Assembly (NCBI GenBank): GCA_030220185.1 | Contig: JASPKZ010007796.1 | Location: 186,001 to 250,000 of the forward strand | DNA from: Diploptera punctata | Lineage: Eukaryota > Arthropoda > Insecta > Blattodea > Blaberidae | DNA length: 64,000 nucleotides | Direction of reading: 5' to 3' | Shown: positions 1 through 9,606 of the stretch, in pieces | Numbering within the stretch: the stretch's first letter is position 1 | Layout of the letters: each line of letters begins with the position of its first letter | The notes under the pieces: model-generated | What the model was told of the DNA's origin: nothing | Database searches by the model: none | The model's input: only the letters and a program-made list of their open reading frames with translations | Made by a program: the position numbers and the translations under genes

Positions 1-245
1 AGATGAATGCAGAAGACTGCATAACAGTGAATTACATGGTCTTTATAAGAAGCCAGATATTATGAGAACACTTAAGTCTCGTAGACTCCGATCGGCAGGA
101 CATGTGGCACGAATGGGGAATGAAAGACGTGCATGGAAGCTTCTTGTAAGAAAACCAGAGGGAAAACGGCCAGTTGGTAGACCAAGAATGAGGTGGGAGA
201 ATAACATTACCTATGATTTGAGGGAAGCAGATTATACAGGGAAAA
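1..245 (+). pseudogene. LINE family A, C-terminal ORF2 fragment
   Basis: The translated strand carries the tail region that follows the reverse transcriptase in RTE-like insect LINEs: GHVARMGNERRAWKLL, then GRPRMRWENNI. The same block recurs at 12783-13620, 18640-18955 and 59927-60362, so this is a dispersed family. The window starts inside the copy. The family match stops near base 240, where the other copies continue with a DWKTLAQDRDVWR-like stretch; here the frame runs on into unrelated sequence to a stop at 298. It is a truncated, non-functional retrotransposon end. The clade (RTE-like) is inferred from motif style only. Confidence 0.75.
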
Positions 246-746
246 CATTAGAACCGTCTCATCCAAATTTTTACACACATTTATTTCATAAGCTATAGTA
301 CGTATATAAATACAGTAAAACGTGTTTAATCTGGAACGTGAATAATGCGTAAATCTGTCCAATATGACAAATTTATTGGTGCCAGCGAAATAGTAATTTT
401 ACGTGCATTTATTTTGCATAAAACTGAATCTGTCCAACGCGGAAACGGAAGGCTATTTCTACGCAAATCACGAAAAAATGTATAAAGCGGAATGACAGAG
501 AAATAAATTAGTTTTCACTTCATTGAATTCACGTTAGACCAAGAAAACAATAACGAATGATTTCTGCTGCCTGGTGAAGTAGAGATTCTACCTGTACCTT
601 AAATTTTCTTTCGGCCTCACTGCACACCTGTTATGCGAAATACAGATACATGTCTTACAAATAACTATTGCACTGTAAAATCTTAAATTAGTTTGAGTTC
701 TGAGAGTGACCTTTCACAGGTAGCGTTCTGAATTTACGGAATAAAG

Positions 747-1070
747 ATGACTAAAACGTATGTATCATTCTCATTAAACGAAAAAGTGAAAGTGATTGAA
801 GATAAATTTCCTAATTTCCCAACCGATGCTCCAAAGTCACGCTCTAGCTGTTGCTAAATACCTAGGAAATAACGATTTCAAGGCATCTTCAGGTTGGCTG
901 GACAGTTTTTAAAGACGACACAATGTAGTGTGGGATGAAATTTGCGGGGAATCGAAGGATTTGGACGAAAACGTAGATAGTGAGCGGAAACCGAAACTGC
1001 GTAATTTAATTTCAGGATACGCGCCTAAGAGAGATTTATAACGCTGACGAAACGGGTCTGTTTTTTTTTT
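747..1070 (+). pseudogene. pogo/Tigger transposase fragment, decayed
   Basis: An ATG at 747 opens MTKTYVSFSLNEKVKVIE, which resembles the N-terminal DNA-binding start of CENP-B/pogo transposases. After stops and frameshifts the strand still encodes GWLDSFKRRHNVVWDEICGE, as in the second CENP-B-type helix region. Further on comes an IYNADETGLFF stretch, the hallmark first-aspartate motif of the pogo DDE domain. The remaining catalytic domain is missing. The open frame breaks at least three times, so no transposase can be made. The copy at 4263-4580 carries the same relic. Confidence 0.75.
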
Positions 1071-1128
1071 CGCGTTACTATCGAAGTCGCTCGTATATAC
1101 TAATTTTCAAAGGCAGCGGAATTATTAT

Positions 1129-1736
1129 TGACTATTTAACTCATGCCACAAATGCTAGTCAATGACCAATCACGTTTCAATGAAATTTATATGACAGTCA
1201 TGTTTCACCTCGCTCTTTATCGATTTCTCTTTATCAGCTCCTGCTTTTGTGATAAAGAAAGCTCCTCCTTTTTAATGTTCTGAACAGGTCAGAACATTAT
1301 TTTTCTCCAACAAATACATTGAATATAGCAAATAATGAACAGATTCCTTGATTTTACTGAGTTGTTTACTAAAAAAATAAATGAATAACCCGTAATGTTG
1401 ATTATGGTATATAGTTTGATGTGTTTCATTATTTCTCCACTTGGGTACATTCTTATAATACTGCGATCTTATTTGGCAAAAATAATATGATCTAGTTGCA
1501 GTGAATGAACATAACCTCACATTTCTGATTTGTTTTCAAACATCGCCGTTTACATTAAATACATAAATATAACTATAGTTAAACAATGATTTGTGAGTAA
1601 ACAGCTTAATTTTATTTGTTAAATAGTCCTAACAAATGCCACTCTTGATTTCCAAATTCTCTAGATAAATTCACTCCTCACTTCGTGAGTCGTGAATTTT
1701 TCGATAATTTGGAAATCACTCGTGGCATTACTTATG
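1129..1736 (-). repeat. 440-bp repeat family R, copy in pogo element
   Basis: On the minus strand this matches the repeats at 60496-60934 and 62558-62997, and partly 46924-47185. It runs from CATAAGTAATGCC (right) to GAGTTAAATAGTCA (left). It contains the internal palindrome around CACGACTCACGAAGTGAGG (here 1670-1700). It carries extra sequence relative to the 60-kb copies. No protein is evident. Confidence 0.7.
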
Positions 1737-1828
1737 ATAAATTTTAGTTTTTTTTCTATAATGCGGAATTTTGTCTAATGTGGAAAAAATGGTCCCATGC
1801 GATTCCGCTTTGAGCAAGTTTTACTGTA

Positions 1829-2278
1829 TCTATACAAACACAGGCAGAATTACTAAATACCCACTGTCAAATGCCTACTGTTAAATAAAATATGTTAAAC
1901 TTGCTGAATATGCAGTTACAATGACCCGTCTTTATTTCTTTGCCTTGAGAATGGTAAGTTATAATTTACACGTAATTGCTGAAATGTAAGCCCTGCGATT
2001 TCTTATTACACGTTTCAACTGACATTTGCTGACGTAAGCAGCAAGGTAAATGCTGAAATAGCTTTTTCTATAATGCACTAACAACAAGCATGTCTTTAAC
2101 ACTTTCAAGGCTGTACTCTCAGACGTGTTCAATTGTTCAAGTTAAAGGTCGTGAGGTCAATATGAATTGTGTCAGTAGATCTAGATCCTGGCAATATGTG
2201 GGAATGTTTCACTTTATATTATGCATATCTGTACGTAAGCTTCCTGTATTCAAACTGGTTCCTTTCTTCTCTCTCGCA
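1829..2278. other. unassigned AT-rich spacer
   Basis: I recognise no gene, repeat or structured element here. Short open frames near 2090-2330 are low-complexity at their ends and show no family motif. Confidence 0.5.
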
Positions 2279-2290
2279 AGCAAAATCACT

Positions 2291-2655
2291 TCTTCTTCTT
2301 CTTTTTCCGTATGCAGTATTGGGTGATGATGCCCGTTCTGCGACTACAAAAACTGATCTTTCCATCGGTTGAATGGTCTTCCGAGGTCTCTTTTGCCTTT
2401 AGGGTTGAGGTGGTAAATCATCTTTGGTAAACGGGAATTTGACATTCTCTGGACGTGTTGGAACCATTTAATCTGATAATTTTGTATATGTTCAGCCATT
2501 TCCCTACTATTCCACTGCATCCTTATCTCATTACTCTTCATTCTCCCTTAAAGTTACTCCAGTAAGTGATCGGAGGAATCTCATTTGTGAACTATTAATG
2601 CGGGAATTATCTTTTGATCGAAGTGTCCAGCATTCACTTCCGTGTAGTAGAGCAG
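2291..2655 (-). pseudogene. LINE family B, 3' half (part of a twin-primed insertion)
   Basis: On the minus strand the sequence encodes HGSECWTLRSKDN, then MRFLRSLTGVTL, then IQNYQIKWFQHVQRMSNSRL and KGKRDLGRPFNRWKDQFL. This is the post-RT C-terminal region of a LINE. It ends in a GAA-repeat tail at 2291-2312. A near-identical copy lies at 52136-52439 on the plus strand. The 3' tail abuts a 14-bp direct repeat, AGCAAAATCACTTC, at 2279-2292 whose partner is at 2916-2929. It forms one insertion together with the oppositely oriented piece at 2660-2925. Confidence 0.8.
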
Positions 2656-2659
2656 TCCC

Positions 2660-2925
2660 CAATAATCTAATAAATGCTATAAAAAGTTTATATGAAACCA
2701 CATTTATAAAAGTAAAGTTAGATCATGGGAAAATAACAGATAAATTTGAAATTAACCAAGGTTTAAGACAGGGATGTGGACTATCTCCAGTATGTTTATT
2801 CTATATCTGAATGATATTGCCCAGGAGTGGAAAAAACTAAACCCCCCCTAGGAGTAAAAATATGTAGAGGAAACCAAATACAAACAATAATCTTCGCAGA
2901 TGATCAAGTACTTCTAGCAAAATCA
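2660..2925 (+). pseudogene. LINE reverse-transcriptase segment, inverted 5' part
   Basis: The plus strand encodes NNLINAIKSLYETTFIKV, then INQGLRQGCGLSPV (RT motif B), then, after one stop and a frameshift, IFADDQVLLAKS (RT motif C with the catalytic Asp pair). It is immediately adjacent to, and opposite in orientation from, a LINE 3' half (2291-2655). Both are enclosed by the same direct repeat, so I read this as the inverted 5' portion of one LINE insertion. About 130 codons between the FADD motif and the C-terminal block are absent. Confidence 0.7.
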
Positions 2926-2975
2926 CTTCATCACTAATAAGTACAAATCCAACCTTTTCTTACTTTGTTCCTTAA

Positions 2976-3782
2976 CCCTTAAATTGGCAAAACACCACCA
3001 CCACCACCTTGTATTTGGAAATTGTGCCATTTCACAAATATTTACTCACCCCCGTATTCGCCGGGGAAACATCCAGTTTCCTGGAAGCGTCCCCGACAAC
3101 TAAGAAGGGAATCATTCGATCACGAACACCAACTTCCGGCTATTATTAGGAATTTCCAACCCTCTTTAGCCCTTGTGATATATCTCATTTTCGTAGCTGA
3201 TACTTGAAGATCTATCCCCTGCCAACGATAACCAGCCATAGTCCAGTAGCAAAGGCCCAGTGGTCGGGCGATAACAAGCCTCTCAGACGCTGGCTGCCGA
3301 CAGTGATTCTATTGAAGTTCTAGTTGATTCACTGAGCCGCCAACAGGAAGACTGCCACCACCACAGAAGCAGCCAACCCTCAAAAGGGCAAGAGCGGGAA
3401 GCCAAGTCGACATTCCAACCAGAAACGGCTCTTTTCGGATTTAGCTGATCTGTTTTACAATTTAGAATTTTGAAAATTTATTGGACTTTTGTAATTTACT
3501 GGTGGGCTCTTGCAGGACCACTCCGACATTTGTCTTAACACCAAGGGAAACCACCGAAAACCTTGGTAGAGTGGCTTGAATAACACAAATTTCTTCTGTC
3601 AGTTATTTGAATGTGGCGGACCGCAGTGAAAACGGTATCTTGTGTAACTTATTATTAGGTATATTGTATAATTAGACACACATTTAAGTTGGTTTCTTTT
3701 TGTTCGTTTTCTTCTGATTTATTAAAAATAAATTAATTGAACCAACTGATGTATCCAAAAGGATACATTACGAATTTAAGGG
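2976..3782. mobile_element. piggyBac-like TTAA element with a nested insertion
   Basis: TTAA at 2972-2975 and 3783-3786 flank inverted ends CCCTTAAATT / AATTTAAGGG. TTAA target duplication plus CCC-starting ends is the piggyBac signature. Sequence inside the ends (GGCAAAACAC; TGTGGCGGACCGCAGTG; GGATACATTACG) matches the 211-bp MITE at 21043-21253 in the opposite orientation. This copy is about 600 bp longer because of an insertion at about 2998-3585. Confidence 0.85.
2998..3585. repeat. unclassified insertion inside the piggyBac-like element
   Basis: Absent from the sister MITE at 21043-21253. It begins with a CCA trinucleotide run (2993-3008) and ends before ACACAAATTTCTTC, where the MITE sequence resumes. 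It is more GC-rich than its surroundings and has a 61-codon open frame with no recognised motif. The CCA run could be the tail of a minus-strand retroelement. Confidence 0.5.
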
Positions 3783-3835
3783 TTAAAGTAACATGGAGCA
3801 ATATGGTTAGAGAAAATAATATCGAAACAAAACTA

Positions 3836-4704
3836 CAGTAAAACTTGTTTAATCCGGAACGTAAATAATGCGATAATCTGTCCAATGTGAACAAATGTAT
3901 TGGTCCCGAATAATATTAATTTTACGTGTATATGTTTTGCATAAAACGGAATCTGTCCAACGCGGAAACGGAAGGATATTTCTACACAATTCATGAAAAA
4001 AGGACATTTATAATGCGGAAAGACAAAAAATAAATTAGTTTACACTTTACTGAATTCCCGTTAGGTCAAAAAAACAATAAGGAAATATTCCTGCTGCCGG
4101 GTGGATTACAGATTCTACCTGTACCTGAAATTTTATTTCGGCCTCACTGCACACCCGTTATGCGAAATACAGATACCTGCCTGACAAATAACCATTGCAC
4201 TGTAAACTCTTAAATTAGTTTAAGTTCTTTCAGAGGTAGCGTTCTGAATTTACGGAATAAAGATGGCTAAAACGTACGTATCATTGTCATTAAACAAAAA
4301 AGTGAAAGTGATTGAGGATAAATGTTCAAATTTCCGGACCGGTGCTCCAAAGTCAAGCACTAGCCGTTGTTTAATCCGTATGGAATAACGATTTCAAGGC
4401 ATCTTCAGGTTGGTTGGACAGTTTTAAAAGACGACACAATGTAGTATGGAATGAAATTTGCGGAGAATCAAACGATGTGGAGGAAAGTGTAGTTAATGAG
4501 CGGAAACCGAAACTGCATACTTTTATTTCAGGATACGCGCCTAAGAGACATTTTTAACTCGGACGAAACAGGACTTTTTTTTTTCGAGCGTTACCGCCGA
4601 AGTCGCTCATACATATTATGATTCACTTTTTTTAATGCGAAATTTTGTCTATTGTGGAAAACATAATTGGTCCCATGCGATTCCGCTTTGAGCAAGTTTT
4701 ACTG
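3836..4704 (+). mobile_element. Tigger/pogo-like DNA transposon relic, copy 2
   Basis: Starts ACAGTAAAACTTG and ends CAAGTTTTACTGT, with TA at 3834-3835 and 4705-4706. The interior parallels copy 1 (313-1826) without the nested repeat. It includes decayed transposase: MAKTYVSLSLNKKVKVIE-like from 4263, and a GWLDSFKRRHNVVWNEICGE-like stretch near 4410-4470. The catalytic core is deleted. Confidence 0.8.
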
Positions 4705-4706
4705 TA

Positions 4707-5088
4707 TTAATATGAGTAAAGAAAAAACGAAGGTTCAGAATATATGACATGATTAAGGAAAGCTTATTACTAGGGAAAGGGTTTTGAGGTGCGGCATCTC
4801 TCCAAAAATATGGCTGTTTCCATACCAATAGTTCAATATATATGTATTTGGGGGAGGGTGAAATGAAGTGAAATGAACACAATTTGTTGAACCTTTTCGT
4901 GAGATTAGGGCCTACTACATTTCGCCTCTTTTTCACTCTTTTTTATGCTTCAGCACATTTTCCTCCACTCTTCTCCGCGTTTTTAAAAATAGGACAGAAA
5001 AATGCATATTTTTTCTTCTTGAACAGCTTTTTAAAATCTCAATCAGAAGTCAACAATATTAAATAAATATTGAAATATAATTTATGTA
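4707..5088. other. unassigned spacer
   Basis: No recognisable gene or repeat. Overlapping short open frames on both strands lack motifs. Confidence 0.45.
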
Positions 5089-5160
5089 TTAAGGTAGAAT
5101 ATGTTTATCACTCACCTCATAGAACAATATGAGGTGAGTGATAAACATATTCTACCTTAA
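5089..5160. repeat. perfect palindrome, 32-bp arms
   Basis: TTAAGGTAGAATATG... to 5120 is repeated exactly in inverted orientation at 5129-5160, with an 8-nt loop, AGAACAAT. It would form a strong hairpin or cruciform. It may be a minimal foldback element inserted upstream of the LINE at 5337. Confidence 0.85.
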
Positions 5161-5209
5161 TGAATATACCTCATAGTGAGAATTCCTAAAATAAGTAATA
5201 ATTTATGTA

Positions 5210-5346
5210 ATTTATACCCCAGAAACAATGGCCAATCTGCAGTGTGAAGTCAAAATAGTAAATAATAAATATTAAAATATAATTTATGTAAACCACCAGT
5301 AATTTATATCCCAGCAAAAATGGCCAATCTGCAGGTGTGAAGTCAA
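5210..5346 (+). repeat. diverged two-copy tandem duplication, 92-bp offset
   Basis: AATGGCCAATCTGCAG occurs at 5227 and 5319, each in a similar context (GTAATTTATA before, TGTGAAGTCAAA after). The second copy abuts the start of the LINE open frame. Confidence 0.7.
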
Positions 5347-5888
5347 ATTTTAATTTCAACAGTGTTGCTGTAACAGTGGAGACTGGAGAAACAATAAAAT
5401 ATAGTAGTGAGATCACATATTTAGGAATAAAAATAAATAAAAATGGGAGTTATGAAGAGGAAATAAGAAATAGAAATAATAAAGGAAAATTTGCAATTGC
5501 TTGCCTCAATGGAATATTGTTGGATAAAAATATAAGTAATAAAAATAAAATGAATATATATCATACAATTATTAAAAACATCATTACTTATGGAGCAGAA
5601 CTTTGGCCATTAACAACAAAAACAAATAAGTACATTTTGGCAACGGAAATGGATTTTATACGAAGGGCCGCAAGAATTTCAAGAAGAGAAAAAATTATGA
5701 ACTCAGTTAAAAGGGAGAAAATGAAGATTGAAGACACTATTTTAGATTATATTAAAACTCAGCAATTAAGATGGTACGGACATGTCCAGCGAATGGAAGA
5801 GGATCGACTACCAAAATCTGTTTTGGAATGGAAACCTGAGGGAAGACGAAGCAGAGGAAGACCTAAAATCTCCTGGAGTCAGGGAATA
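5337..5888 (+). pseudogene. LINE family E, C-terminal ORF part 1 (interrupted by mariner)
   Basis: An open frame from ATG 5337 encodes a LINE tail. It contains ITYLGIKINKNGSYEEEI, then ITYGAELWPLTTKTN, then MDFIRRAARISRRE, then LRWYGHVQRMEEDRLPKS and GRRSRGRPKISW. The catalytic FADD region is missing, so the copy is 5'-truncated. At codon ATA (5886-5888) a mariner element has inserted. The frame reads through 10 mariner-derived codons to a stop at 5918, giving a 193-codon chimeric frame. The true C-terminus resumes in frame at 6824. Confidence 0.85.
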
Positions 5889-6821
5889 CGAGGTGTGATC
5901 AATAAGTTTCCGGAATGAGGCCATAAACACAACACTTCAAAGTTTCTATTCAGCACTGTCACCCTCGAAGTAGTCACCTTGGGAGTTGATACACTTGTCC
6001 CAGCGCTTCTGGCAATGCTGGAAGCACTTCTGGAAGTCGTCTTCTTTAAATGTGTCCAATGCCTTCTGCGATTCGCGCTGGATGACATCAATGTCCTCAA
6101 AACGATGTCCTCGGAGCCGAATTTTTAGCCGTGGGAAAAGGAAAAAGTCTGCTGGAGCCAGATCTGGAGAATAGCCTGGATGGGGAACAGTACTCATCCT
6201 ATTTTTGTCCAAAAACTGGCGGACAGAAATTGCTTTGTGCGCGGGCGCATTGTCGTGATGCAGGAACCAGTCACCAGTCCTCCATTTCTCTGGCCGTTGC
6301 GTCGCACACTCTCCCTCAATATTTGCAACACTTGTTTGTAGTACACTTGATTCACTGTTTGACCCCGTGGTACAAATTCCTTATGCACAATTCCATTAAT
6401 GTCAAAAAAACAATCATCATTGACTTCCAAGACGATTTTCATCCTTAACCGATGTCACGCCCCTTTTAAATTTCGAAAACCACTCAAATGCTTCAGATTT
6501 GCCCATTGCTTCCTCCCCATAAGCTGTTCTTAACATTTGATATGTTTCTGTTGCAGTTTTACCAAGTTTAAAGCAAAATTTGATGCATGTTCTTTGTTCC
6601 TCGTAATCCCGCATTGTTGCTACACAGAGAAATCACCGCATGCACAAAACACGTCTTCACTTCAGAGCTTCTACCAGCATACTGCAAGGTCAGAGAAGGT
6701 CGCGCGACCCCTCAAATTCATCACAAGGAAATTCTGAGTGTACAGCCTGGGTGAAAATTAAAAACTCCTCAATGGCATAATTGTTTTGAAGCCATTCCGG
6801 AAACTTATTGATCACACCTCG
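5889..6821 (-). mobile_element. mariner element, 933 bp, TA-flanked
   Basis: Inverted ends CGAGGTGTGATCAATAAG (5889) and CTTATTGATCACACCTCG (to 6821), extending about 29 bp each, with duplicated TA at 5887-5888 and 6822-6823. It encodes a broken mariner transposase on the minus strand. It sits in a LINE ORF; removing it with one TA restores the LINE frame, so it postdates the LINE. Confidence 0.92.
5946..6614 (-). pseudogene. mariner (DD34D) transposase, frameshifted
   Basis: Minus-strand fragments in order: EQRTCIKFCFKLGKTATET and SEAFEWFSKFKRG (N-terminal helix-turn-helix region), FFDINGIVHKEFVPRGQTVN (DDE core), a frame-shifted HHDNAPAH region near 6220, then HPGYSPDLAPADFFLFPRLK. Counted across the frameshift, 34 residues separate the HHD aspartate from the PAD aspartate, as in DD34D mariners. 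The reading frame changes between the N-terminal, central and C-terminal parts, and part of the region between the N-terminal block and FFDING is absent. No active enzyme is expected. Confidence 0.88.
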
Positions 6822-6823
6822 TA

Positions 6824-6892
6824 TGTTTATACATGAAGGAGAAACATCTACAACCAGAAGATTGGATGGACCGACAAAATTGGCTATTATGA
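6824..6892 (+). pseudogene. LINE family E, C-terminal ORF part 2
   Basis: Directly after the mariner and its TA duplication the frame of the 5337 LINE resumes. It encodes EDWMDRQNWLL and a stop at 6890-6892, a typical LINE C-terminal ending. This is the displaced end of the ORF that starts at 5337. Confidence 0.8.
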
Positions 6893-7061
6893 ATCGGACT
6901 ATGTCAAAGACATTTATCAACCGATGATCTATCTGTTGCTGTAACAGTTTAAAATAAGTTTAGTTATTGTTACTGGCAATATTGTAGCAGTTTTTTATCT
7001 ACCGAACAACTTTAACCTATAATAAAAATTTATTAAATAAGTCGTATCTCATGCCATACGT

Positions 7062-7182
7062 CGTGTTCAAGCACGGAAACTGCGTTTTCAAGAGGAATCC
7101 CTCCCATCTTCAGTCATCGTTACGACGCGACGGCTGAAGATGGGAGGGATTCTTCTGCAGTTTCCGTGCTTGAAGAACACGA
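7062..7182. repeat. foldback hairpin with CTGAAGATG core
   Basis: Arms 7062-7113 and 7133-7182 are imperfect inverted copies (CGTGTTCAAGCACGGAAAC versus GTTTCCGTGCTTGAAGAACA). The minus strand from 7113 reads CTGAAGATG, a GAGG/CCTC stem, then GAAAAC. This resembles the core found in other hairpins in this window. Confidence 0.75.
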
Positions 7183-7250
7183 AGCATAACGTGAGAGGTT
7201 CGACTCATTTAATTCGTTTTATTAATTGAAAACCTCATAATGTTATTTCC

Positions 7251-7654
7251 ATCGGCCGCGGTGGACTAGTTGTTATGCTCCTTGCCTCTGGTCCCGAGGG
7301 TCGCGGGTTCAAACCCGGCCGGGGTCGACGGATTTTTTAGGACGGAAAAATCCAAGGAGCAAGTCCTCCGGGAGAGACTTTAAGCCGTGGGTCCCGAGTC
7401 TGAAGATTTTTCAAGCTCGTAAAAAATCCTTAAGCCTGAATGAAAAGGCCTCTAAGCAAAATTTACCGAAGTTTCCCGTCCTAGTACTACCTTGGTTTCC
7501 TAGATGTCAGTATGAGGCGGAACCACGGACCACTCAAAATGACATCTATACGAAAACAAGTGTAACAAAATTAGTATGGTTCAAATTCTTCCCTGTAGGG
7601 GGGAGAGCGCCTAAATATCTGTAAAGGGAAAATATAGGCTTACAATACAATACA
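7251..7654 (+). mobile_element. SINE family A, full-length copy with TSD
   Basis: The tRNA-like head begins CGGCCGCGGTGGACTAG and contains a pol III B box, GGGTTCAAACCC. The body includes CCAAGGAGCAAGTCCTCCGG and TTCTTCCCTGTAGG. It ends in an ACAAT repeat tail. A 14-bp target duplication, ATAATGTTATTTCC, is at 7237-7250 and 7655-7668. Other copies: 14481-14880 (plus), 15201-15712 (minus), and a variant at 61357-61700. Confidence 0.92.
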
Positions 7655-7689
7655 ATAATGTTATTTCCCATATTTAATTAATCAATTTA

Positions 7690-7905
7690 ACCTATAAACC
7701 CATACAAATGTACTAATTTTTCTAATATATTTGTATCATCCACACTTACTTGAACATAATGATCCCTGAATGAAGATGCATATTTCCACAGTTGGAACCT
7801 TTTAGCATGATCTTCTGCAAGTTCCTTCTCTCTATTCAATAGGTTGCTTGCACTTTTAGATCGCTTGCTTGGTGGAACATAATCTCGGTATGGTGTCCGA
7901 ATCAT
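7690..7905 (-). CDS. possible host first coding exon (unknown product)
   Basis: A 72-codon frame starts with ATG at 7905 and encodes a balanced, non-repetitive, hydrophilic protein: MIRTPYRDYVPPSKRSKS, then EKELAEDHAKRFQLWKY, ending VHLYGFIG. I do not recognise the family. It does not resemble the transposable-element proteins elsewhere in the window. The sequence TAG|GTTAA at 7694-7688 could be a splice donor just before the stop, which would make this a 5' coding exon. No second exon is visible: downstream on this strand lies SINE A. Alternatives are a chance frame or an unrecognised element gene. Confidence 0.3.
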
Positions 7906-8207
7906 GTTGACACTTCAAGCAAATTTACTCACTTTCAGTTCGTTCAGAACATTTCACAGTTAAACACCACACACTAAGCAATTTCGCATATTTAATAGTA
8001 CTTCACATTCATTTCTTAGAGCTGCATATACTATGTGAGGAACTTGTTCCAGTTCATGATTGTAACTCATATAATTTTACTTAATTATGATATTTTTACA
8101 TACCAGGTCATTGTATCGCAATTTAAAGCTAGACGTGAAAGGCTTGGTTATGTTTGCTGAAGATTATATTTCATGATTTATTTCAGGAAGTAATGTTTTG
8201 AGGTTCT
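7906..8207. other. unassigned, upstream of the exon-like frame
   Basis: AT-rich; no motif I can support. If 7690-7905 is a real exon, this would hold its 5' UTR and promoter; I see no clear TATA or initiator. Confidence 0.35.
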
Positions 8208-8820
8208 TTTTATTGATTTGTTCTCGAACATGTTTCGATATATCTTAATATATAAAAATATCCTGTCACGTTGTTTGTCCGCTATGGAATCCTAATCTAC
8301 TGAACCGATTTTAATAAAATTTTGCACACTGTGTGCAGTTTGATCCAACTTGAGACTTAGGGTAGTTTATAACTAAATTTATAGTCGCATTATTTTTTAT
8401 TGCAAATTATTTGTTTATTATTTAACAAAGAGTTATAATTATCTGTGAGTTCCATACGATCCTAACAGATGGCGGTGTAAGGTAATTTGGCAAGGTAATT
8501 GGTTTATTATTTAACAAAGAGAGATCCAGATGGCTGTGCTTTTTGTTGCAACCGCGAATTCCAATTGAATTACAAATATTGATTATTTCATAATTTAAGT
8601 GTGTTCAGTGTTTATTTTATTTTCAATATTATTAATGTCGTATGAAAGTATTAATTTTAAGTAATCTGGCTGAAAGACAGCAACTTAATTAAAATTTTTA
8701 ACGTATACTTTAGCCACAGCAACGCGTGGCCGGGACTTCTAGTACTTCTATATATTCTTTAAGCTGACGATAATATAGAAAAATATATTGAAACATGTTT
8801 GAGAACAAATCAACAATAAA
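8208..8820. repeat. foldback element interrupted by a Helitron-like insertion
   Basis: TTTTATTGATTTGTTCTCGA (8208) and its imperfect reverse complement, ending CAACAATAAA (8820), form arms of roughly 40 bp. The original loop was about 40 nt. The Helitron-like element 8261-8742 occupies it. Confidence 0.7.
8261..8742 (+). mobile_element. non-autonomous Helitron-like element
   Basis: Begins TCCTGTCACGTTGTTTGTCC after an A and ends GGGACTTCTAG before a T, fitting Helitron TC...CTAG ends with A/T insertion. A short hairpin, GCCAC...GTGGC, precedes the end (8713-8730). The interior phrase ACTGAACCGATTTT is typical of insect non-autonomous Helitrons. No Rep/helicase coding is present. The left boundary could instead be the TC at 8243. 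Confidence 0.75.
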
Positions 8821-8825
8821 TTGAG

Positions 8826-9604
8826 GTAAGATATCTCTCTAAAAAAAAAACCTTGATTATATTTCATATTTTAGATTATTTCACACGAATCTTAAGTATA
8901 AGGCACGGAACACGATAGTTTAGATCTACTTCCCTTCCAAGAAAGCCACAATAAATTTACATTTCACAAAAACATAAGCAGAAACAAGAGTTGCTATTCC
9001 AACATTATAAACATTAGATATACATTGCTATAAAATCAATTAATAATTAGAACGGCATGAAAATCAAGCGTTTGATCGTGGTTTTCTCAAATCGTAACTT
9101 TCACTTACGAAATTTTCTTTAATCAACCACACAATTCCACTTTTAAGAACATCGATAGGAACAATTATATTCACAGTTGCTTAAAACATGGCGAGTTAGA
9201 TACGAAGTATTGCCAGCAATGAATTTGAAAAACAAACTGAAGTTACAAATCGGTTCCAAAAGTTTGGTCAGTCACCCGAGAAGAAGAGGGTGTACACCCA
9301 TCCAAGTGAGTCCTATGGCTTCCGAATGTTAATGTGACTCACTGTTTCGTCACACATTGCATGTTCCACAACTCTTTCCCTTCAAAGTTATGAGTTTAGT
9401 CTTATCAAAACAAGAGAAAGTGGCACCAAAATGTCAGCTATTTCTTATTACATGTTCACAATTAGTTGATAAAAATAATTACAGGGCCAATGAAAATTAT
9501 TTTGTTCTGCTGCAGTTAAACTATACTCTTTAATAAATAAATAACTGATGTATAAAGTGTGAGCCAGGACTCAAGATCAAATTATCATTATCATAGCATA
9601 TATA
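8826..9604. other. unassigned AT-rich spacer
   Basis: No convincing ORF, RNA gene or repeat seen in about 780 bp. Confidence 0.4.
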
Positions 9605-9606
9605 TA

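Larger units (their letters stand above)
313..1826 (+). mobile_element. Tigger/pogo-like DNA transposon relic, copy 1
   Basis: The ends are inverted: ACAGTAAAACGTG at the left and CAAGTTTTACTGT at the right, flanked by TA at 311-312 and 1827-1828, the expected duplication for pogo elements. The same termini and interior occur at 3836-4704. This copy is longer because a 608-bp repeat (1129-1736) has inserted near its right end. It holds a degenerate transposase fragment (747-1070). Confidence 0.8.

Noticed and set aside
2090..2372. Overlapping 78- and 67-codon plus frames
   Set aside because: Their 3' parts lie in the antisense of the LINE GAA tail (SSSSFSV, LLLLLF) and the 5' parts have no motif.
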